Positions 1 to 9,609 of a DNA stretch of 64,000 nt are shown piece after piece (position 1 is the stretch's first letter; each line of letters opens with the position of its first letter). Both the position numbers and the translations under genes were made by a program. The stretch is from assembly GCF_000786695.1 (NCBI RefSeq), contig NZ_CP009962.1, forward strand, positions 558,001 through 622,000, given 5' to 3'. This DNA comes from Collimonas arenae (GTDB lineage Bacteria; Pseudomonadota; Gammaproteobacteria; Burkholderiales; Burkholderiaceae_D). The notes below the pieces were generated by a model, which ran no database searches, was not told the DNA's origin, and was given only the letters and a program-made list of their open reading frames with translations.

Positions 1-125
1 GCGGCACCTTTGAAGATGCGATTGCAGCGGTCAGCCGCAGCATGGAACAAGCGGAAGTACCGATGAATGCGATTTTTTACGATGGCAACAAGGTTCTTCG
101 AATCGTTGTCAAAGGACGGGAATGA
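1..125 (+). CDS. C-terminus of PilL/TcpQ-like pilus lipoprotein (partial)
   Basis: The open frame enters from the left edge (first full codon at 3) and ends with TGA at 123-125, giving about 40 residues that include FYDGNKVLRIV. This resembles the TcpQ-type C-terminal domain found at the end of PilL-like proteins of type IVb pilus operons. Such proteins are thought to support the outer-membrane secretin. The gene overlaps the start of the secretin gene (ATGATG at 122), which fits the pilL-pilN order of R64-type clusters. The N-terminus lies outside the window, so the identification rests on a short tail and on context. Confidence 0.55.
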   Translation, partial: GTFEDAIAAVSRSMEQAEVPMNAIFYDGNKVLRIVVKGRE

Positions 126-1777
126 TGCAGATTAAATTATGTGCGATGCTGGCAGCCGCAGCGCTGATGTGCGGCTGCAGCGGATTAACCGAGAAACTGG
201 ACAGCGGCAGCATTGACGCCGGTGCGCGTGCAGGCCGTCTGGCAAAACAAGTAGGGCATGCGTCACCGGTCGCCGGTAACCAGCCATCGGTGACGCATGA
301 CGCAGGTATCTGGCTTGGCAACACTGCCGTCAAGCTGGATCGTAGCTTGCTGCCGCCGATATTCTATGAACCAACCGTGTTCGACCGTACTGTCTATTCA
401 TTGGCCGAACTGGCTGAGCGGATCTCCCTGCGTTCTGGAATTCCGGTCAAAGTGATGCCGGATGCGCTGCTGGCAGCGACCGGCAGGCTGCAGGCAAGCG
501 GCACTGCGGGCGCAGCCAATCCGACTGTCGTGGTTGACGGCATGCCGCCGCCGGGCGTGTTCACCAGCGGCGGCAACGTGGGCGGAAGCAACCAGCAACA
601 CCAAGGGATGCATATTGTCTATAGCGGGAATTTCAAAAATTTCCTGGACAGCGTTACAACCCGCTACGGCATATTCTGGAAATATAGTGGCGGCACGATA
701 CAGTTTTTCTACACCGATATACGCACCTTCCAGATCAAGGCGATTCCTGGGGACTCGGCGGTATCGGCATCCGTCAACAGCGGTTCCGTCACCGGCGACA
801 GTGGCGGCGGTGGTGGTGGCTCTGGCAACGGCACCAGCAATTCGAATAATACCCAAACCACGGCAGTGAAGTCGCAGCTTGCGGTCTACCCCAGTATCGA
901 GAAATCGGTGACGGCGATGCTGTCGGCGTCCGGCAAAGTGGTGTCCTCGCCGGCGACCGGCACCATCACGGTGGTCGATACGCCAGACACGCTGGAGCGC
1001 ATCGCCAGTTTTATCGAAGGCGAAAATAAATCCTTGTCACAGCAGGTGATGCTCAATGTCACCGTCCTGGCGGTGACTGTCAACGATGGCGATAACTACG
1101 GCATCAACTGGTCGCTGGTGTACGGCGACCTGTTCCGGAATTTTGGCATCAAGAACGTACTTTCCACTGCCGTCACCAACAGCAGCACCGAGTTTTCCGC
1201 CGGCATCCTGAATACCTCCGGCAGCAAGCTGGCCGGCAGCAAACTGGTGATCGACGCGCTCTCCAGCCAAGGACGGGTAAGGCGCGAGACCAGCGCATCG
1301 GTGGTGACGCTGAACAACCAGCCGGTACCGCTGCAAGTCGCCAAACAGACCTCTTACCTGAAGTCATCGACCACTACGCTGGCGTCCAATGTCGGCGCGA
1401 CCTCGTCCTTGAATCCTGGAGTGGTGACATCCGGCTTCAACATGACGATCCTGCCACACGTCCTTAACAATGGCACGGTGATGCTGCAATTTTCCGTGGA
1501 CATCTCTGCGTTGCGCAGGATCGGGGAAGTCAAAAGCGGGGACGGCGGCAACCTGATCCAGACGCCGGAAGTCGACACCCGCAATTTCTTGCAGCGGGTT
1601 TCGATGAAGTCGAACCAGACCCTGATCATCAGCGGCTTCGAACAGACCGACGACAATCTCGACCGCCAGGGCGTGGGGAAGGCCAACAACTACCTGTTCG
1701 GCGGCGGCTTCAATGCCCAGGCTAACAAAGAAGTGATCGTGATCCTGGTGACGCCGATCATGATGGACGGCGCCTGA
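122..1777 (+). CDS. pilN: Type IVb pilus secretin PilN (lipoprotein)
   Basis: This 551-residue protein forms the outer-membrane channel through which the pilus leaves the cell. A lipoprotein signal with a Cys at about residue 19 (MCGC) is followed by a periplasmic half with a Gly/Ser/Asn-rich linker near residue 230. The C-terminal half carries the secretin domain (VRRETSASVVTLNNQPVP, NQTLIISGFEQ and the terminal EVIVILVTPIMM). Length and order match PilN of R64-type operons. The start at 122 overlaps the upstream stop and has AAAGGA a few bases before it; a second ATG at 125 is equally possible. pilO follows after 14 bases. Confidence 0.9.
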   Translation: MMQIKLCAMLAAAALMCGCSGLTEKLDSGSIDAGARAGRLAKQVGHASPVAGNQPSVTHDAGIWLGNTAVKLDRSLLPPIFYEPTVFDRTVYSLAELAERISLRSGIPVKVMPDALLAATGRLQASGTAGAANPTVVVDGMPPPGVFTSGGNVGGSNQQHQGMHIVYSGNFKNFLDSVTTRYGIFWKYSGGTIQFFYTDIRTFQIKAIPGDSAVSASVNSGSVTGDSGGGGGGSGNGTSNSNNTQTTAVKSQLAVYPSIEKSVTAMLSASGKVVSSPATGTITVVDTPDTLERIASFIEGENKSLSQQVMLNVTVLAVTVNDGDNYGINWSLVYGDLFRNFGIKNVLSTAVTNSSTEFSAGILNTSGSKLAGSKLVIDALSSQGRVRRETSASVVTLNNQPVPLQVAKQTSYLKSSTTTLASNVGATSSLNPGVVTSGFNMTILPHVLNNGTVMLQFSVDISALRRIGEVKSGDGGNLIQTPEVDTRNFLQRVSMKSNQTLIISGFEQTDDNLDRQGVGKANNYLFGGGFNAQANKEVIVILVTPIMMDGA

Positions 1778-1791
1778 CCGGAGCCGCAGAC

Positions 1792-3072
1792 ATGCCCATT
1801 CTTATCACTCAGATCGACAAGCGCAAATTCATTTGCGGCTTGTTTTGGCAATCGCTGTCGCGGCCGCGCGAATTATGGCGAGAGGCGGCCGAACTCGGCA
1901 AGAAGATCGACTCCGACCTGCTGTTGGTGCGTCGGGAACAAGCAACCGTCCAGGCCGGCTACGCCAATACAGGGGAGGGCGCACGGCGCGGCATGTTGTC
2001 GTTGGCAGCGCTGATAGCCAAGGCGATTGCGCGCGAAGCCGGTGATGGCGACGATAGCCAGCAATCGCTGAGCAACTGGCTGGCTGCCTTCAAACTACCT
2101 GATGGCAAGTGGGCTTACTGCGCGATACGCGACTCGAATTTTTTACCGAATGGCGATTTTGCGGGGACCAAGGCAGAAGTGCTGGAGCGCCTGTTCGGTG
2201 ACTACGCTTTGGGGGGATGGCACCGTGTGATCGGCGATCCTGAACTGGCCGAATGCGGCTTTCACAACTTCACCCCAAAGGGGATTGAAGAACTGCTGCC
2301 GCGCAAGAAAGACGGTCAGATAAAGGTCGGTAAATGGGCAGCGTTGCGGCCGCTGCAGCGCCAGATTTCACGCAAGCAGCTGGCTTTGGCCGGTGCGCTG
2401 GCGGTGTTGATGACGACGGTCGCTGTTGCCGGCTGGAGAGTCTATCAGCATAAAGCGCAAGAGCGAGAGCGGGAGCGTGCATTGGAAGCGGTGCGCCAGC
2501 AGATGCTGGGCCAGGCCGGCCCCAGCCAGGCGCCCCATCCGTGGCCCGGCAAGCCGCTGCCTAAAGCATTTGCGCGGGCCTGTGTCGCGAAACTGGACAC
2601 CATGTCGCCCGGCGGCTGGCTGCTTGAGGAATATGTATGCGAGGCCGGCCGAAGCCGTACCAGTTGGTCGCGTGCCGGCTCGACCACCGGCTATCTGCTG
2701 GCGCAGGTGCCTGCCGCCACGCTGGACGCCAGCGGCGACAAGGCCAGTTTCAACGCGCCGCTGAGCATGCCGTCCGGCGGCAATGAAACCTTGCTGGCGA
2801 CCGAGCAGTTGTTGCGACCCTTGCAAACCAGATTCCAGTTGCTCGGCCTAGCGCTCAAGGTGGCCCTGGTGCCGGTGCCCAAACCATTGCCCGGCGCGGA
2901 AGACCAAAAAGTCCCGTTACCCGATTGGCAAACCTATTCACTGGCGGTCAATGCAGGCGGCGTGCCGCCGGCCGAGATTGCCGCCATCCTCGCGCAGCCC
3001 GGAATTCGGCTTGACAAGCTCTCGTATCGCGGCGGCGCATGGACATTCGAAGGAGTTATGTATGCGAAATAA
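1792..3072 (+). CDS. pilO: Type 4b pilus protein PilO2
   Basis: The 426-residue protein has a cytoplasmic N-terminal half, one transmembrane segment at about residues 197-217 (LALAGALAVLMTTVAVAG), a short charged coiled stretch and a periplasmic C-terminal half. This bitopic layout and length are those of PilO of R64-type thin pili, an inner-membrane component that links the cytoplasmic ATPase and platform to the periplasmic parts. The gene sits between the secretin gene and pilP, and its last codons contain the pilP start. No catalytic motif is visible. Confidence 0.8.
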   Translation: MPILITQIDKRKFICGLFWQSLSRPRELWREAAELGKKIDSDLLLVRREQATVQAGYANTGEGARRGMLSLAALIAKAIAREAGDGDDSQQSLSNWLAAFKLPDGKWAYCAIRDSNFLPNGDFAGTKAEVLERLFGDYALGGWHRVIGDPELAECGFHNFTPKGIEELLPRKKDGQIKVGKWAALRPLQRQISRKQLALAGALAVLMTTVAVAGWRVYQHKAQERERERALEAVRQQMLGQAGPSQAPHPWPGKPLPKAFARACVAKLDTMSPGGWLLEEYVCEAGRSRTSWSRAGSTTGYLLAQVPAATLDASGDKASFNAPLSMPSGGNETLLATEQLLRPLQTRFQLLGLALKVALVPVPKPLPGAEDQKVPLPDWQTYSLAVNAGGVPPAEIAAILAQPGIRLDKLSYRGGAWTFEGVMYAK

Positions 3073-3598
3073 CAGCTTGAAACTGATTTTCCTCTCTTGC
3101 CTGGCGGCCGCTGGCAATGCAAGGGCGGACTCCACCGCCGACAACCTGACCCGGATCGAGGCGGAAACATTGATCCTGAAAGCGCAGGAGCGCCAGATCC
3201 AGGTCAAGGCCCAGATCGCCGCACGGGAAGCGGAAATCGCTTCCAGGCAAAGCGAGAGCGATAAAGTCGGCCGCAACGCCGGACCTGGCGACCCGGTGAT
3301 TCGCGCCATCGAAGGAATCGGCAATACGCTATATGCCACTCTGGCGCTGGACAACGGCAGCACGGTCGATGTCAGGTCGGGATCGACGCTGCCCAACGGC
3401 ATGAAGGTGCTCTCGATACGCCAGAATGAAGTGATTGTCCAATCCGGTCAACGGGACAAGCGCCAGATCCGGCTGGCCTTGTTTGCACCGCTGGCGGCTG
3501 GTAATGGCGGCAACACGATTTATCCCAGCTATCCGGGCGCCACTGTCGCGCTGCCGCCGCTGCAACCGGCACTGCCGTCCAAAGGGGCAGCGCAATGA
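3062..3598 (+). CDS. pilP: Type IV pilus biogenesis protein PilP
   Basis: A 178-residue periplasmic protein with a signal peptide of about 22 residues (LKLIFLSCLAAAGNARA). A long charged helix (residues 25-75, rich in Glu, Gln and Arg) is followed by a small beta domain (STVDVRSGSTLPNGMKVLSI) typical of PilP of R64-like systems. The start at 3062 is chosen over an in-frame upstream start because it has a perfect AAGGAG six bases before it and a signal peptide directly behind it. It overlaps the pilO end by 11 bases, and its own stop overlaps the pilQ start (ATGA). PilP is expected to bridge the inner-membrane complex and the secretin. Confidence 0.8.
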   Translation: MRNNSLKLIFLSCLAAAGNARADSTADNLTRIEAETLILKAQERQIQVKAQIAAREAEIASRQSESDKVGRNAGPGDPVIRAIEGIGNTLYATLALDNGSTVDVRSGSTLPNGMKVLSIRQNEVIVQSGQRDKRQIRLALFAPLAAGNGGNTIYPSYPGATVALPPLQPALPSKGAAQ

Positions 3599-5241
3599 AC
3601 ACGCTGAACGTCAACCTGCCGGCGGTGCCTGGGCCCCGCGTGCGCGGCGCCCAGGTCTTGCTGCAAGCCGCCGGCCACGCGCCGGACCAGCCACAATCGG
3701 CGACGGACTACATCGACTTCTCAAGTATCAAGATACTGAGCAAAAGTGGTATCTATGCAGGCGGTGTGGAAGAACAGAAATTCCTGTGCCTGCTATCCGA
3801 CAATCGCCTGCTGATCGCCGCCGAGCATGTCCTTAATTCACACGTGCTGTCGTATCGGGCCCGGCTGGAGCGCATGAAGCACCCGTTCCAGGTCGTATTG
3901 ACTTCGCTGGAGACCGTCAACGAAGCCAATCAGGTCGATATGTCCGAGCGCAGAATCCGGCTCCAGGAACACACGATGATGCAGGTCACGGCCAAGGGCT
4001 TGCTGAGCAAGGCTTGCCAGGAGCGCGCCTCCGATATTCATATCCGGTTGCGTGAACAGAGCACCGAATTCTATTTCCGGATTCACAACGATCTGGTCAA
4101 AGTCGGCGGCCAGACCCGCGAATACGGCGAACGCCTGCTGGCGACGCTATACGGTGCCATGACCACCGTATCGGACAACGCTTACAAGCCGACCGAACGG
4201 CAGGACGCCAGCATCGGCGACCGCGACAAATTACCCAGCACCTTGTACGGCGTACGTATAGCCACCGCTCCGACCAGCGATGGCAGCGTCATGGTATTGC
4301 GCTTGTTATACAACGACGCCGGCGACAACAACGACGTCCAGCTGCTTGGCTACACTCCGGCGCATGCGGCGCAGATCCAGGTGCTAAAGGAGCAGCCAAT
4401 CGGCATGAATATCATCAGCGGCCCCACCGGTTCTGGAAAATCAACCACGCTGCAGCACGTGCTAGCGGGCGAAATCCGCGAATCCGAAGGCAAGATCCAC
4501 GTCCTGACGATCGAAGATCCAATCGAATATCCGATCGCCGGCGCGGTTCAGACCTCGGTCACCAACGCCAATACCGAGGAAGAGCGTTCGCGCCTGTTTT
4601 CCGCTGCCATCGCCAACGCCATGCGGCTTGACCCTGACACCATCATGATCGGTGAAGTGCGTGATAAAGCATCCGCACAAAACAGCCTGCGTGCGGCGAT
4701 GACCGGCCATCAGGTCTGGACCACGGTGCATGCCAATAGCGCCATGGCGATCGTCGATCGCTTGCTGGACCTCGGGCTGCCGCTCAGCATGGTGGCCGAT
4801 CACAGCCTGGTCACCGGACTGATTAGCCAGCGCTTGGTCAAAGTCCTGTGTCCGCATTGCAAAAGGAAACTGGCCGAACATCAGCATGAGGTCCCGGCCA
4901 TCCTGCTGGAAAGAGTCAAGCGCACCGTCGGCGAGGCGTTCAACGAAGTCTGCCTGGCTGGGCCTGGCTGCGTGCATTGTAAAAAACACGGCACTATCGG
5001 CCGCACCGTGGTGGCCGAAGTGATCCTGCCAGATCCGCGTTTCTATGATTATGTGCGCGCTGGAGACAAGCTCAGAGCGCATGCATACTGGCTGCGCGAA
5101 CTGGGCGGCAAGACCTTGCTGCAGCATGCGATCGAAAAAGTGGCGAGTGGTATGGTCGATCCGCGCATGGCCGAGAAAATAGTCGGTCATTTGACGCTCG
5201 AGCCTCAATTGGCCTTGGCCGGAGCGGAAGATGCAGCTTGA
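3595..5241 (+). CDS. pilQ: Type IVb pilus assembly ATPase PilQ (GspE family)
   Basis: A 548-residue secretion ATPase that powers pilin polymerisation. The Walker A motif GPTGSGKST is at residues 276-284, with an Asp box (TIEDPIEY), Walker B (DTIMIGEVRD) and His box (TGHQVWTTVHAN) following in order. Two Cys pairs near the C-terminus (CPHCK, then CVHCK about 40 residues later) form the tetracysteine zinc site of assembly-type GspE/PilB ATPases, which retraction ATPases lack. The start overlaps the pilP stop. PilR follows with an 11-base overlap, so ATPase and platform are translationally coupled. Confidence 0.92.
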   Translation: MNTLNVNLPAVPGPRVRGAQVLLQAAGHAPDQPQSATDYIDFSSIKILSKSGIYAGGVEEQKFLCLLSDNRLLIAAEHVLNSHVLSYRARLERMKHPFQVVLTSLETVNEANQVDMSERRIRLQEHTMMQVTAKGLLSKACQERASDIHIRLREQSTEFYFRIHNDLVKVGGQTREYGERLLATLYGAMTTVSDNAYKPTERQDASIGDRDKLPSTLYGVRIATAPTSDGSVMVLRLLYNDAGDNNDVQLLGYTPAHAAQIQVLKEQPIGMNIISGPTGSGKSTTLQHVLAGEIRESEGKIHVLTIEDPIEYPIAGAVQTSVTNANTEEERSRLFSAAIANAMRLDPDTIMIGEVRDKASAQNSLRAAMTGHQVWTTVHANSAMAIVDRLLDLGLPLSMVADHSLVTGLISQRLVKVLCPHCKRKLAEHQHEVPAILLERVKRTVGEAFNEVCLAGPGCVHCKKHGTIGRTVVAEVILPDPRFYDYVRAGDKLRAHAYWLRELGGKTLLQHAIEKVASGMVDPRMAEKIVGHLTLEPQLALAGAEDAA

Positions 5242-6307
5242 ACTTAACCGCCGCTGGGCGAAATTACAGTTCGGTAGCACTGTACGGCTGCGTCTTTACC
5301 GCAAAATCGCAAAAATGCTGGCGAACGGCTTGCCGCTGCTGAAAATCCTGGAAGAGTTGCAGGACCGCGCTTCCAACAACGGCAAGAATCCGAACGAACC
5401 GCTCGCCATCGTGCTCGACGATTGTCGCCGCATGGTGCAAAACGGCCGCATGCTGGCCGAAGGATTGGGCCGTTGGGTTCCGTACACAGAACAAATGATT
5501 ATCCTGGCCGGCGAGCAGGGCGGACGGCTGGAAGGGACGCTGGTGGCGCTGGTCGACGTGGTTCAATCCGGGAAAAAAATCAAGAGCGTCATCGTCGGCG
5601 GCGTCGCCTACCCGATAGCGATTTTCGTACTGATCATCGTCTACATCTATGTGTTTGGCACCCGTGTGATCCCACAGTTCGCGCGCATGGTCGATCCCGC
5701 CACCTGGCATGGCTCGGCCAGATCGTTGTATCTGATGTCGTTAGCAGTGCAATCCTGGATGCCCTACCTGGTACTGGTCCTGTTCGCAGCCGGGATCGGA
5801 CTGGCGCTGTCGATGCCGCGCTGGCGCGGCGACGTGCGGGTATTCATGGATCGTTTTGCCCCCTATTCGATCTATCGGCTAATGGCAGGCAGCAGCTTCC
5901 TGATGGCGTTCTCGGCGCTGCAACTGGCCGGCATTACGGTTGAAAAATCACTGATCCGGCTGGCCGAGGCCGCACCGCCGTGGCTGCGCGAGCGCCTCAA
6001 CGGCGCTCTGCTTGGCGTCAAGTCTGGCTTGAACTGCGGCGAAGCATTGAAGAACGCCGGCTATGGCTTTCCCTCGAAAGAAGTGATCGACGATCTGTGC
6101 GTCTACGCCGAATACAAAGGCTTCGGCGATGCGCTGAAGATCCTGGCCGATGAGTGGATGGCGGACGGCGTTGAAATCATCGAAAGCCAGATGAAAGTTC
6201 TCAACGGTATTGCCATCGTGTCGCTGGCGGTGGTGATCGGCTGGCTGGTCACCGGATTTTTCGGAATTCAGCAAGAAATCGCTGCGATGGCTAGAGCGGT
6301 GCATTAG
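5231..6307 (+). CDS. pilR: Type IVb pilus inner-membrane platform protein PilR (GspF family)
   Basis: A 358-residue polytopic protein with two GspF repeats. Each half has a helical cytoplasmic domain followed by hydrophobic segments, at about residues 116-140 (GGVAYPIAIFVLIIVYIYVFG), 173-195 and 330-352. The motif LAGEQGGRLEGTL in the first half is typical of the family. GspF-like proteins form the platform on which the assembly ATPase adds pilin subunits. It overlaps pilQ by 11 bases and has GGAG upstream of its ATG. An 82-base gap with short direct repeats separates it from pilS. Confidence 0.88.
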   Translation: MQLELNRRWAKLQFGSTVRLRLYRKIAKMLANGLPLLKILEELQDRASNNGKNPNEPLAIVLDDCRRMVQNGRMLAEGLGRWVPYTEQMIILAGEQGGRLEGTLVALVDVVQSGKKIKSVIVGGVAYPIAIFVLIIVYIYVFGTRVIPQFARMVDPATWHGSARSLYLMSLAVQSWMPYLVLVLFAAGIGLALSMPRWRGDVRVFMDRFAPYSIYRLMAGSSFLMAFSALQLAGITVEKSLIRLAEAAPPWLRERLNGALLGVKSGLNCGEALKNAGYGFPSKEVIDDLCVYAEYKGFGDALKILADEWMADGVEIIESQMKVLNGIAIVSLAVVIGWLVTGFFGIQQEIAAMARAVH

Positions 6308-6340
6308 GTATTAGGTATTGGGTATTAGATATTAGGTTTA
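6303..6340 (+). repeat. Short degenerate tandem repeat (GTATTAG-like, about 8-9 bp)
   Basis: Directly after the pilR stop the bases read as four to five imperfect copies of ATTAGGT. The stretch lies in the only sizeable gap of the pil operon, just ahead of the major pilin gene. A role in spacing or slippage is possible but not shown. Confidence 0.6.
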
Positions 6341-6389
6341 TCGGCTTCATTTTTTACCTGAAATTCATATTTTTACATCGGAGATCGTT

Positions 6390-6938
6390 ATGAAAAATTC
6401 ACGCTTTATGCAATCAGGCAAATCTAGCATCATCAATCGCCAGCGCGGCGCTTCGCTACTGGAAGGGATTGCTTACCTGGGTATTGCCGCGATTGTGATT
6501 CTGGGCGCGGTATCGCTGTTGATGGGTGCATTCAGCAGCGCGCAAACCAATCGGGCATCGGAAGAGGTGGTGTCGATACGTACCGGTGTCAAGAAGCTGT
6601 ATATGGGACAGTCGGCAGCCTATTCGACAGGATCGTTGAATCCGCAATTGATTACGGCTAAGGTATTTCCCACTACGCTGGCAGTTACCGAGGCGGGAGG
6701 GGTCACCAATACCTGGAACGGTGCGGTAACCGTGACCGGCGTTAACGCCAATTTCACGATCTCTTACACTGCTGTACCGCAGGATGTCTGCATCAACATG
6801 ATAAGCGGAAGCAATGGCTGGGTCAGTGTTGCCGTCAACGATGGCGCGGAAAACACGGCATTCCCGATAACGCCGAAAGCTGCGACTGACGCTTGCACAT
6901 CAACTGCCGGCAATAAAATCGTCTGGACTGCGTTGTAA
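6390..6938 (+). CDS. pilS: Type IVb major prepilin PilS
   Basis: The 182-residue precursor has a 20-residue basic leader ending RQRG, followed by ASLLEGIAYLGIAAIVILG. Cleavage after Gly20 by a prepilin peptidase would leave Ala as residue 1 and the conserved Glu at mature position 5. The long hydrophobic helix and a C-terminal region with two Cys (DVC ... DAC) that could form the usual disulphide complete the picture. This is the type IVb class (long leader, non-Phe residue 1). AGGAG-like TCGGAG precedes the start. The gene lies between pilR and the PilM-like gene, as pilS follows pilR in R64. Confidence 0.88.
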   Translation: MKNSRFMQSGKSSIINRQRGASLLEGIAYLGIAAIVILGAVSLLMGAFSSAQTNRASEEVVSIRTGVKKLYMGQSAAYSTGSLNPQLITAKVFPTTLAVTEAGGVTNTWNGAVTVTGVNANFTISYTAVPQDVCINMISGSNGWVSVAVNDGAENTAFPITPKAATDACTSTAGNKIVWTAL

Positions 6939-6992
6939 AGCGATGGCACGGCATGCAGCAGCCAGCGATCTGCCGGCGATTCGGAGAGTGCG

Positions 6993-7457
6993 ATGTGGAT
7001 GACATGGATCATGGCGGCGCTGATCGCTATTGCAGGCTGTCTGGCGCTAAGCGACGAAGTGCGCGGCCCTCCGGTATTGGCTGCACATAAAAGTGCGGAC
7101 CTGGCAGACAACATGGGCCTCTACCGGGGCGCCGTGATCGCCTTCCTGCAGAAGACGCCTTCATTTACCGCAGGTCCGGTGCCGAACGAGATGTTGAGCC
7201 TGCCATCGTGGTACAGGCCGTATCCGTTGTGGCGCAACCAAGTCGAGGTCGACGGCGGCATCACGATTTATACGGCGCAACTGCCGCCGGTCAGCATCAC
7301 GGCAGATCTGATGCGATTGTCGCATAACTCGATATTGGTCGGCGAGGCGGATGCGTCGACAAATACGCTCCGCTCGCCGTTGTTCGGCGACACCAACATC
7401 AAGTTGCCGGTCAGGATTCCGAACGGCAGTCCGGTCTGGCTCGCCAGACGTCATTGA
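6993..7457 (+). CDS. pilM: PilM-like type IV pilus protein
   Basis: A 154-residue protein with one N-terminal membrane segment or signal (WIMAALIAIAGCLAL) and a small soluble domain containing MLSLPSWYRPYPLWRN and an ITIYTAQLPP strand. Size and motifs resemble PilM of R64-like thin-pilus operons, an inner-membrane protein needed for biogenesis. Unlike in R64, it sits between the major and the minor pilin genes rather than near pilL. The start has GGAGAG ten bases upstream. The function of PilM is not well defined, so no more can be said. Confidence 0.68.
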   Translation: MWMTWIMAALIAIAGCLALSDEVRGPPVLAAHKSADLADNMGLYRGAVIAFLQKTPSFTAGPVPNEMLSLPSWYRPYPLWRNQVEVDGGITIYTAQLPPVSITADLMRLSHNSILVGEADASTNTLRSPLFGDTNIKLPVRIPNGSPVWLARRH

Positions 7458-7469
7458 CCATCACTGAGC

Positions 7470-9071
7470 ATGACAAGCATGAACCGACTACAGCATGGCT
7501 TTACCTTATTGGAATTGATGGCGGCACTGGCCATCGGGGCGATGATGATACTTGGCCTGAGCGTCATGATCGACCGCTCGCTGGACGACACCAAGGCACA
7601 GCAGACCGCGCTATACCAAGCCCAGGTTGCAGCGGCTACCGGCAAATATATCGTCGAGAATTATGCCGATCTGGTCAGCCGCGCCAGCGAGACGTCAGCT
7701 GTGGCGGTCAACGTCGAGGCGTTGAAAAACACCGGTCATTTGTCAAGAAATTTCAATCTGACCAACGCTTATGGCCAGACTCCTTGCGTGCTGGTGCTGA
7801 AAACGCCGGAAGGTCATCTGGACGCGTTGGTGGTCACTGAAGGCGGCGATTCCATCCTCGCCAAAGATATCGCTTACATCGCCGGCAATGCGGGGCAGGG
7901 CGGGGGCTATTTCGACAGTGGCGCGCCACTGCAGGCAAAAGGCGCCTTTGGATCATGGGCATTGCAGGAAACAGGCACGCCTGCGCTGAATAATTTTATG
8001 AGCGCCAAATGCGATAAAAACGCCACGACCGGTGCCGGCCATTTGGCAACGGCATTGTTCTACGACGGTCTCGGACAGCCAACGACCGATTTTGTCTATC
8101 GCGGCGCGGTGCCCGGGCATCCGGAACTGAATGCAATGACAACGCCGTTGCAATTGCCCAAGGTTGCCCGGGAAAATACATCGGACCGCTTGTGCACGGC
8201 CGCCGATGCCACTACCTATGGCCGGATTGCGGTCAACAACATCGGAGCGGTGCTGAGTTGTCAGGCCGGGGTTTGGCGTTACGGCGGCGGCTCCTGGAAA
8301 GAACCTGTATCCGATTACGAGTCGCTGCCGCCTGGCGGCCCGGGCAGCGCCAACGTGACAGGAGACGTGCGTATGGTCACGGGGAAAAATGTCGCCTTTA
8401 CCTGGACTGCTGACAATGCCTGGTCCCCACTGGCCGTTGACCAGAACGGCAACCTGAATGTTCCGCAGCGATTGACGGTCAACGATGTGTTGATTCAAGC
8501 GCAAATCACTGCGGGCACGCGTTGTGATAAAAACGGTTTGATCGCGGCTGATTCCACCGGCATGGCGATCTCGTGCCAGTCGGGCATCTGGCGCAAATTT
8601 GCCGAGAGCGAGATTATTCCAACCGGCCAAGGCGATCCTGTGCGGACCTGGAGTTACAAGCAACAGGCGCCCGACGGCGACTACGAGTACTGGCTGGATC
8701 TGTCCACGGTTAGCGGAAGCCGTCCATTGTTTGTCAGCGGCTTAAATAGATGCAAGTCGTATGACAACAATGAATCCTCCGCCTATGCCGAATATATCGA
8801 TGCATCGAGAATCGCCTCGCTAGGCTATGTCGGGGGATGCGCCAGTTTGAGCAACGTATATAGCAATACAAAAAGCAATGGCGTAGTGGCCCAGCCCGAT
8901 GGCACTTATCCGACCTCAGGCGGCGACTTGCAAATTCGGGTCATGGCTGGAAATTACATGGCTTTGCAAAAAATTCCGGAAAACGCAGGATGGTTGCATG
9001 TCGTGATGAGATCAAAAGGAAGTCCCGAGAACTACACCAGAATGTGGCTCACAATTTTCAACAGCCGTTGA
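7470..9071 (+). CDS. pilV: Minor tip pilin PilV
   Basis: A 533-residue large minor pilin. The leader ends LQHG and is followed by FTLLELMAALAIGAMMILG, so cleavage after Gly10 leaves Phe1 and Glu5. The following helix and the alternating domains with CDKNATTGAG and CDKNGLIAADSTG repeats match the constant region of shufflon-type PilV proteins, which in R64 carry an exchangeable C-terminal adhesin. Here the C-terminal part (from about residue 395) is fixed. There are no downstream alternative C-terminal cassettes, no 19-bp-type inverted repeats and no Rci recombinase. ATG at 7470 or 7479 could be the start. Confidence 0.8.
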   Translation: MTSMNRLQHGFTLLELMAALAIGAMMILGLSVMIDRSLDDTKAQQTALYQAQVAAATGKYIVENYADLVSRASETSAVAVNVEALKNTGHLSRNFNLTNAYGQTPCVLVLKTPEGHLDALVVTEGGDSILAKDIAYIAGNAGQGGGYFDSGAPLQAKGAFGSWALQETGTPALNNFMSAKCDKNATTGAGHLATALFYDGLGQPTTDFVYRGAVPGHPELNAMTTPLQLPKVARENTSDRLCTAADATTYGRIAVNNIGAVLSCQAGVWRYGGGSWKEPVSDYESLPPGGPGSANVTGDVRMVTGKNVAFTWTADNAWSPLAVDQNGNLNVPQRLTVNDVLIQAQITAGTRCDKNGLIAADSTGMAISCQSGIWRKFAESEIIPTGQGDPVRTWSYKQQAPDGDYEYWLDLSTVSGSRPLFVSGLNRCKSYDNNESSAYAEYIDASRIASLGYVGGCASLSNVYSNTKSNGVVAQPDGTYPTSGGDLQIRVMAGNYMALQKIPENAGWLHVVMRSKGSPENYTRMWLTIFNSR

Positions 9072-9132
9072 AGCCAATGGCAATACTGACTATGCCGATA
9101 AAGATGCGTAATAGCAGAGGGAGAACTGGTTG

Positions 9133-9609
9133 ATGAGTATAAACGTAGGCATGCAGGCATGCCGTATTGTGCTGGCCGTGGCGCTGTGGCTGCAAGCGGT
9201 GCACGCGGCCGCCTGCTGGCAGCAGGCGGCGACCAGATATGGCGTCAATCCCGATCTGTTATATGCGATTGCAAAAACCGAATCCAGCCTCAATCCGCGA
9301 GCGATCAATCGTAATAAAGACGGTACCTACGACATCGGCCTGATGCAAATCAACAGCCGCTGGTTTCCACAATTGGAAAAATACGGTGTCGACCGCGAGC
9401 AGCTATTCGATCCTTGCGTCAGCATCCAGATCGGCGCCTGGATACTGGCGCAAAATATGCGGCGGCTAGGTAATTCGTGGAACGCGGTGGGTGCATATAA
9501 CTCGGGCAATCCGGTGTTGCGGATGAAATATGCGATGCGGGTTTACAGGAACATTCCGCCGGCGGCGTTGGCGCCGGTACCGTTGGAAATAATTGGCGGT
9601 AAGCGTTAG
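9133..9609 (+). CDS. pilT: Pilus-associated lytic transglycosylase PilT (VirB1/SLT family)
   Basis: A 158-residue periplasmic muramidase with a cleavable signal (VLAVALWLQAVHA). The SLT domain has the catalytic Glu in AIAKTESSLNPRA and the motifs IGLMQINSRW and AVGAYNSGNP. It opens the peptidoglycan for pilus assembly. This PilT is the R64-type transglycosylase, not the retraction ATPase of the same name. A TTG lies in frame at 9130, but ATG 9133 is preferred; GGGAG is about 9 bases upstream. It is the last gene of the pil transcription unit and is followed by a bidirectional terminator. Confidence 0.87.
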   Translation: MSINVGMQACRIVLAVALWLQAVHAAACWQQAATRYGVNPDLLYAIAKTESSLNPRAINRNKDGTYDIGLMQINSRWFPQLEKYGVDREQLFDPCVSIQIGAWILAQNMRRLGNSWNAVGAYNSGNPVLRMKYAMRVYRNIPPAALAPVPLEIIGGKR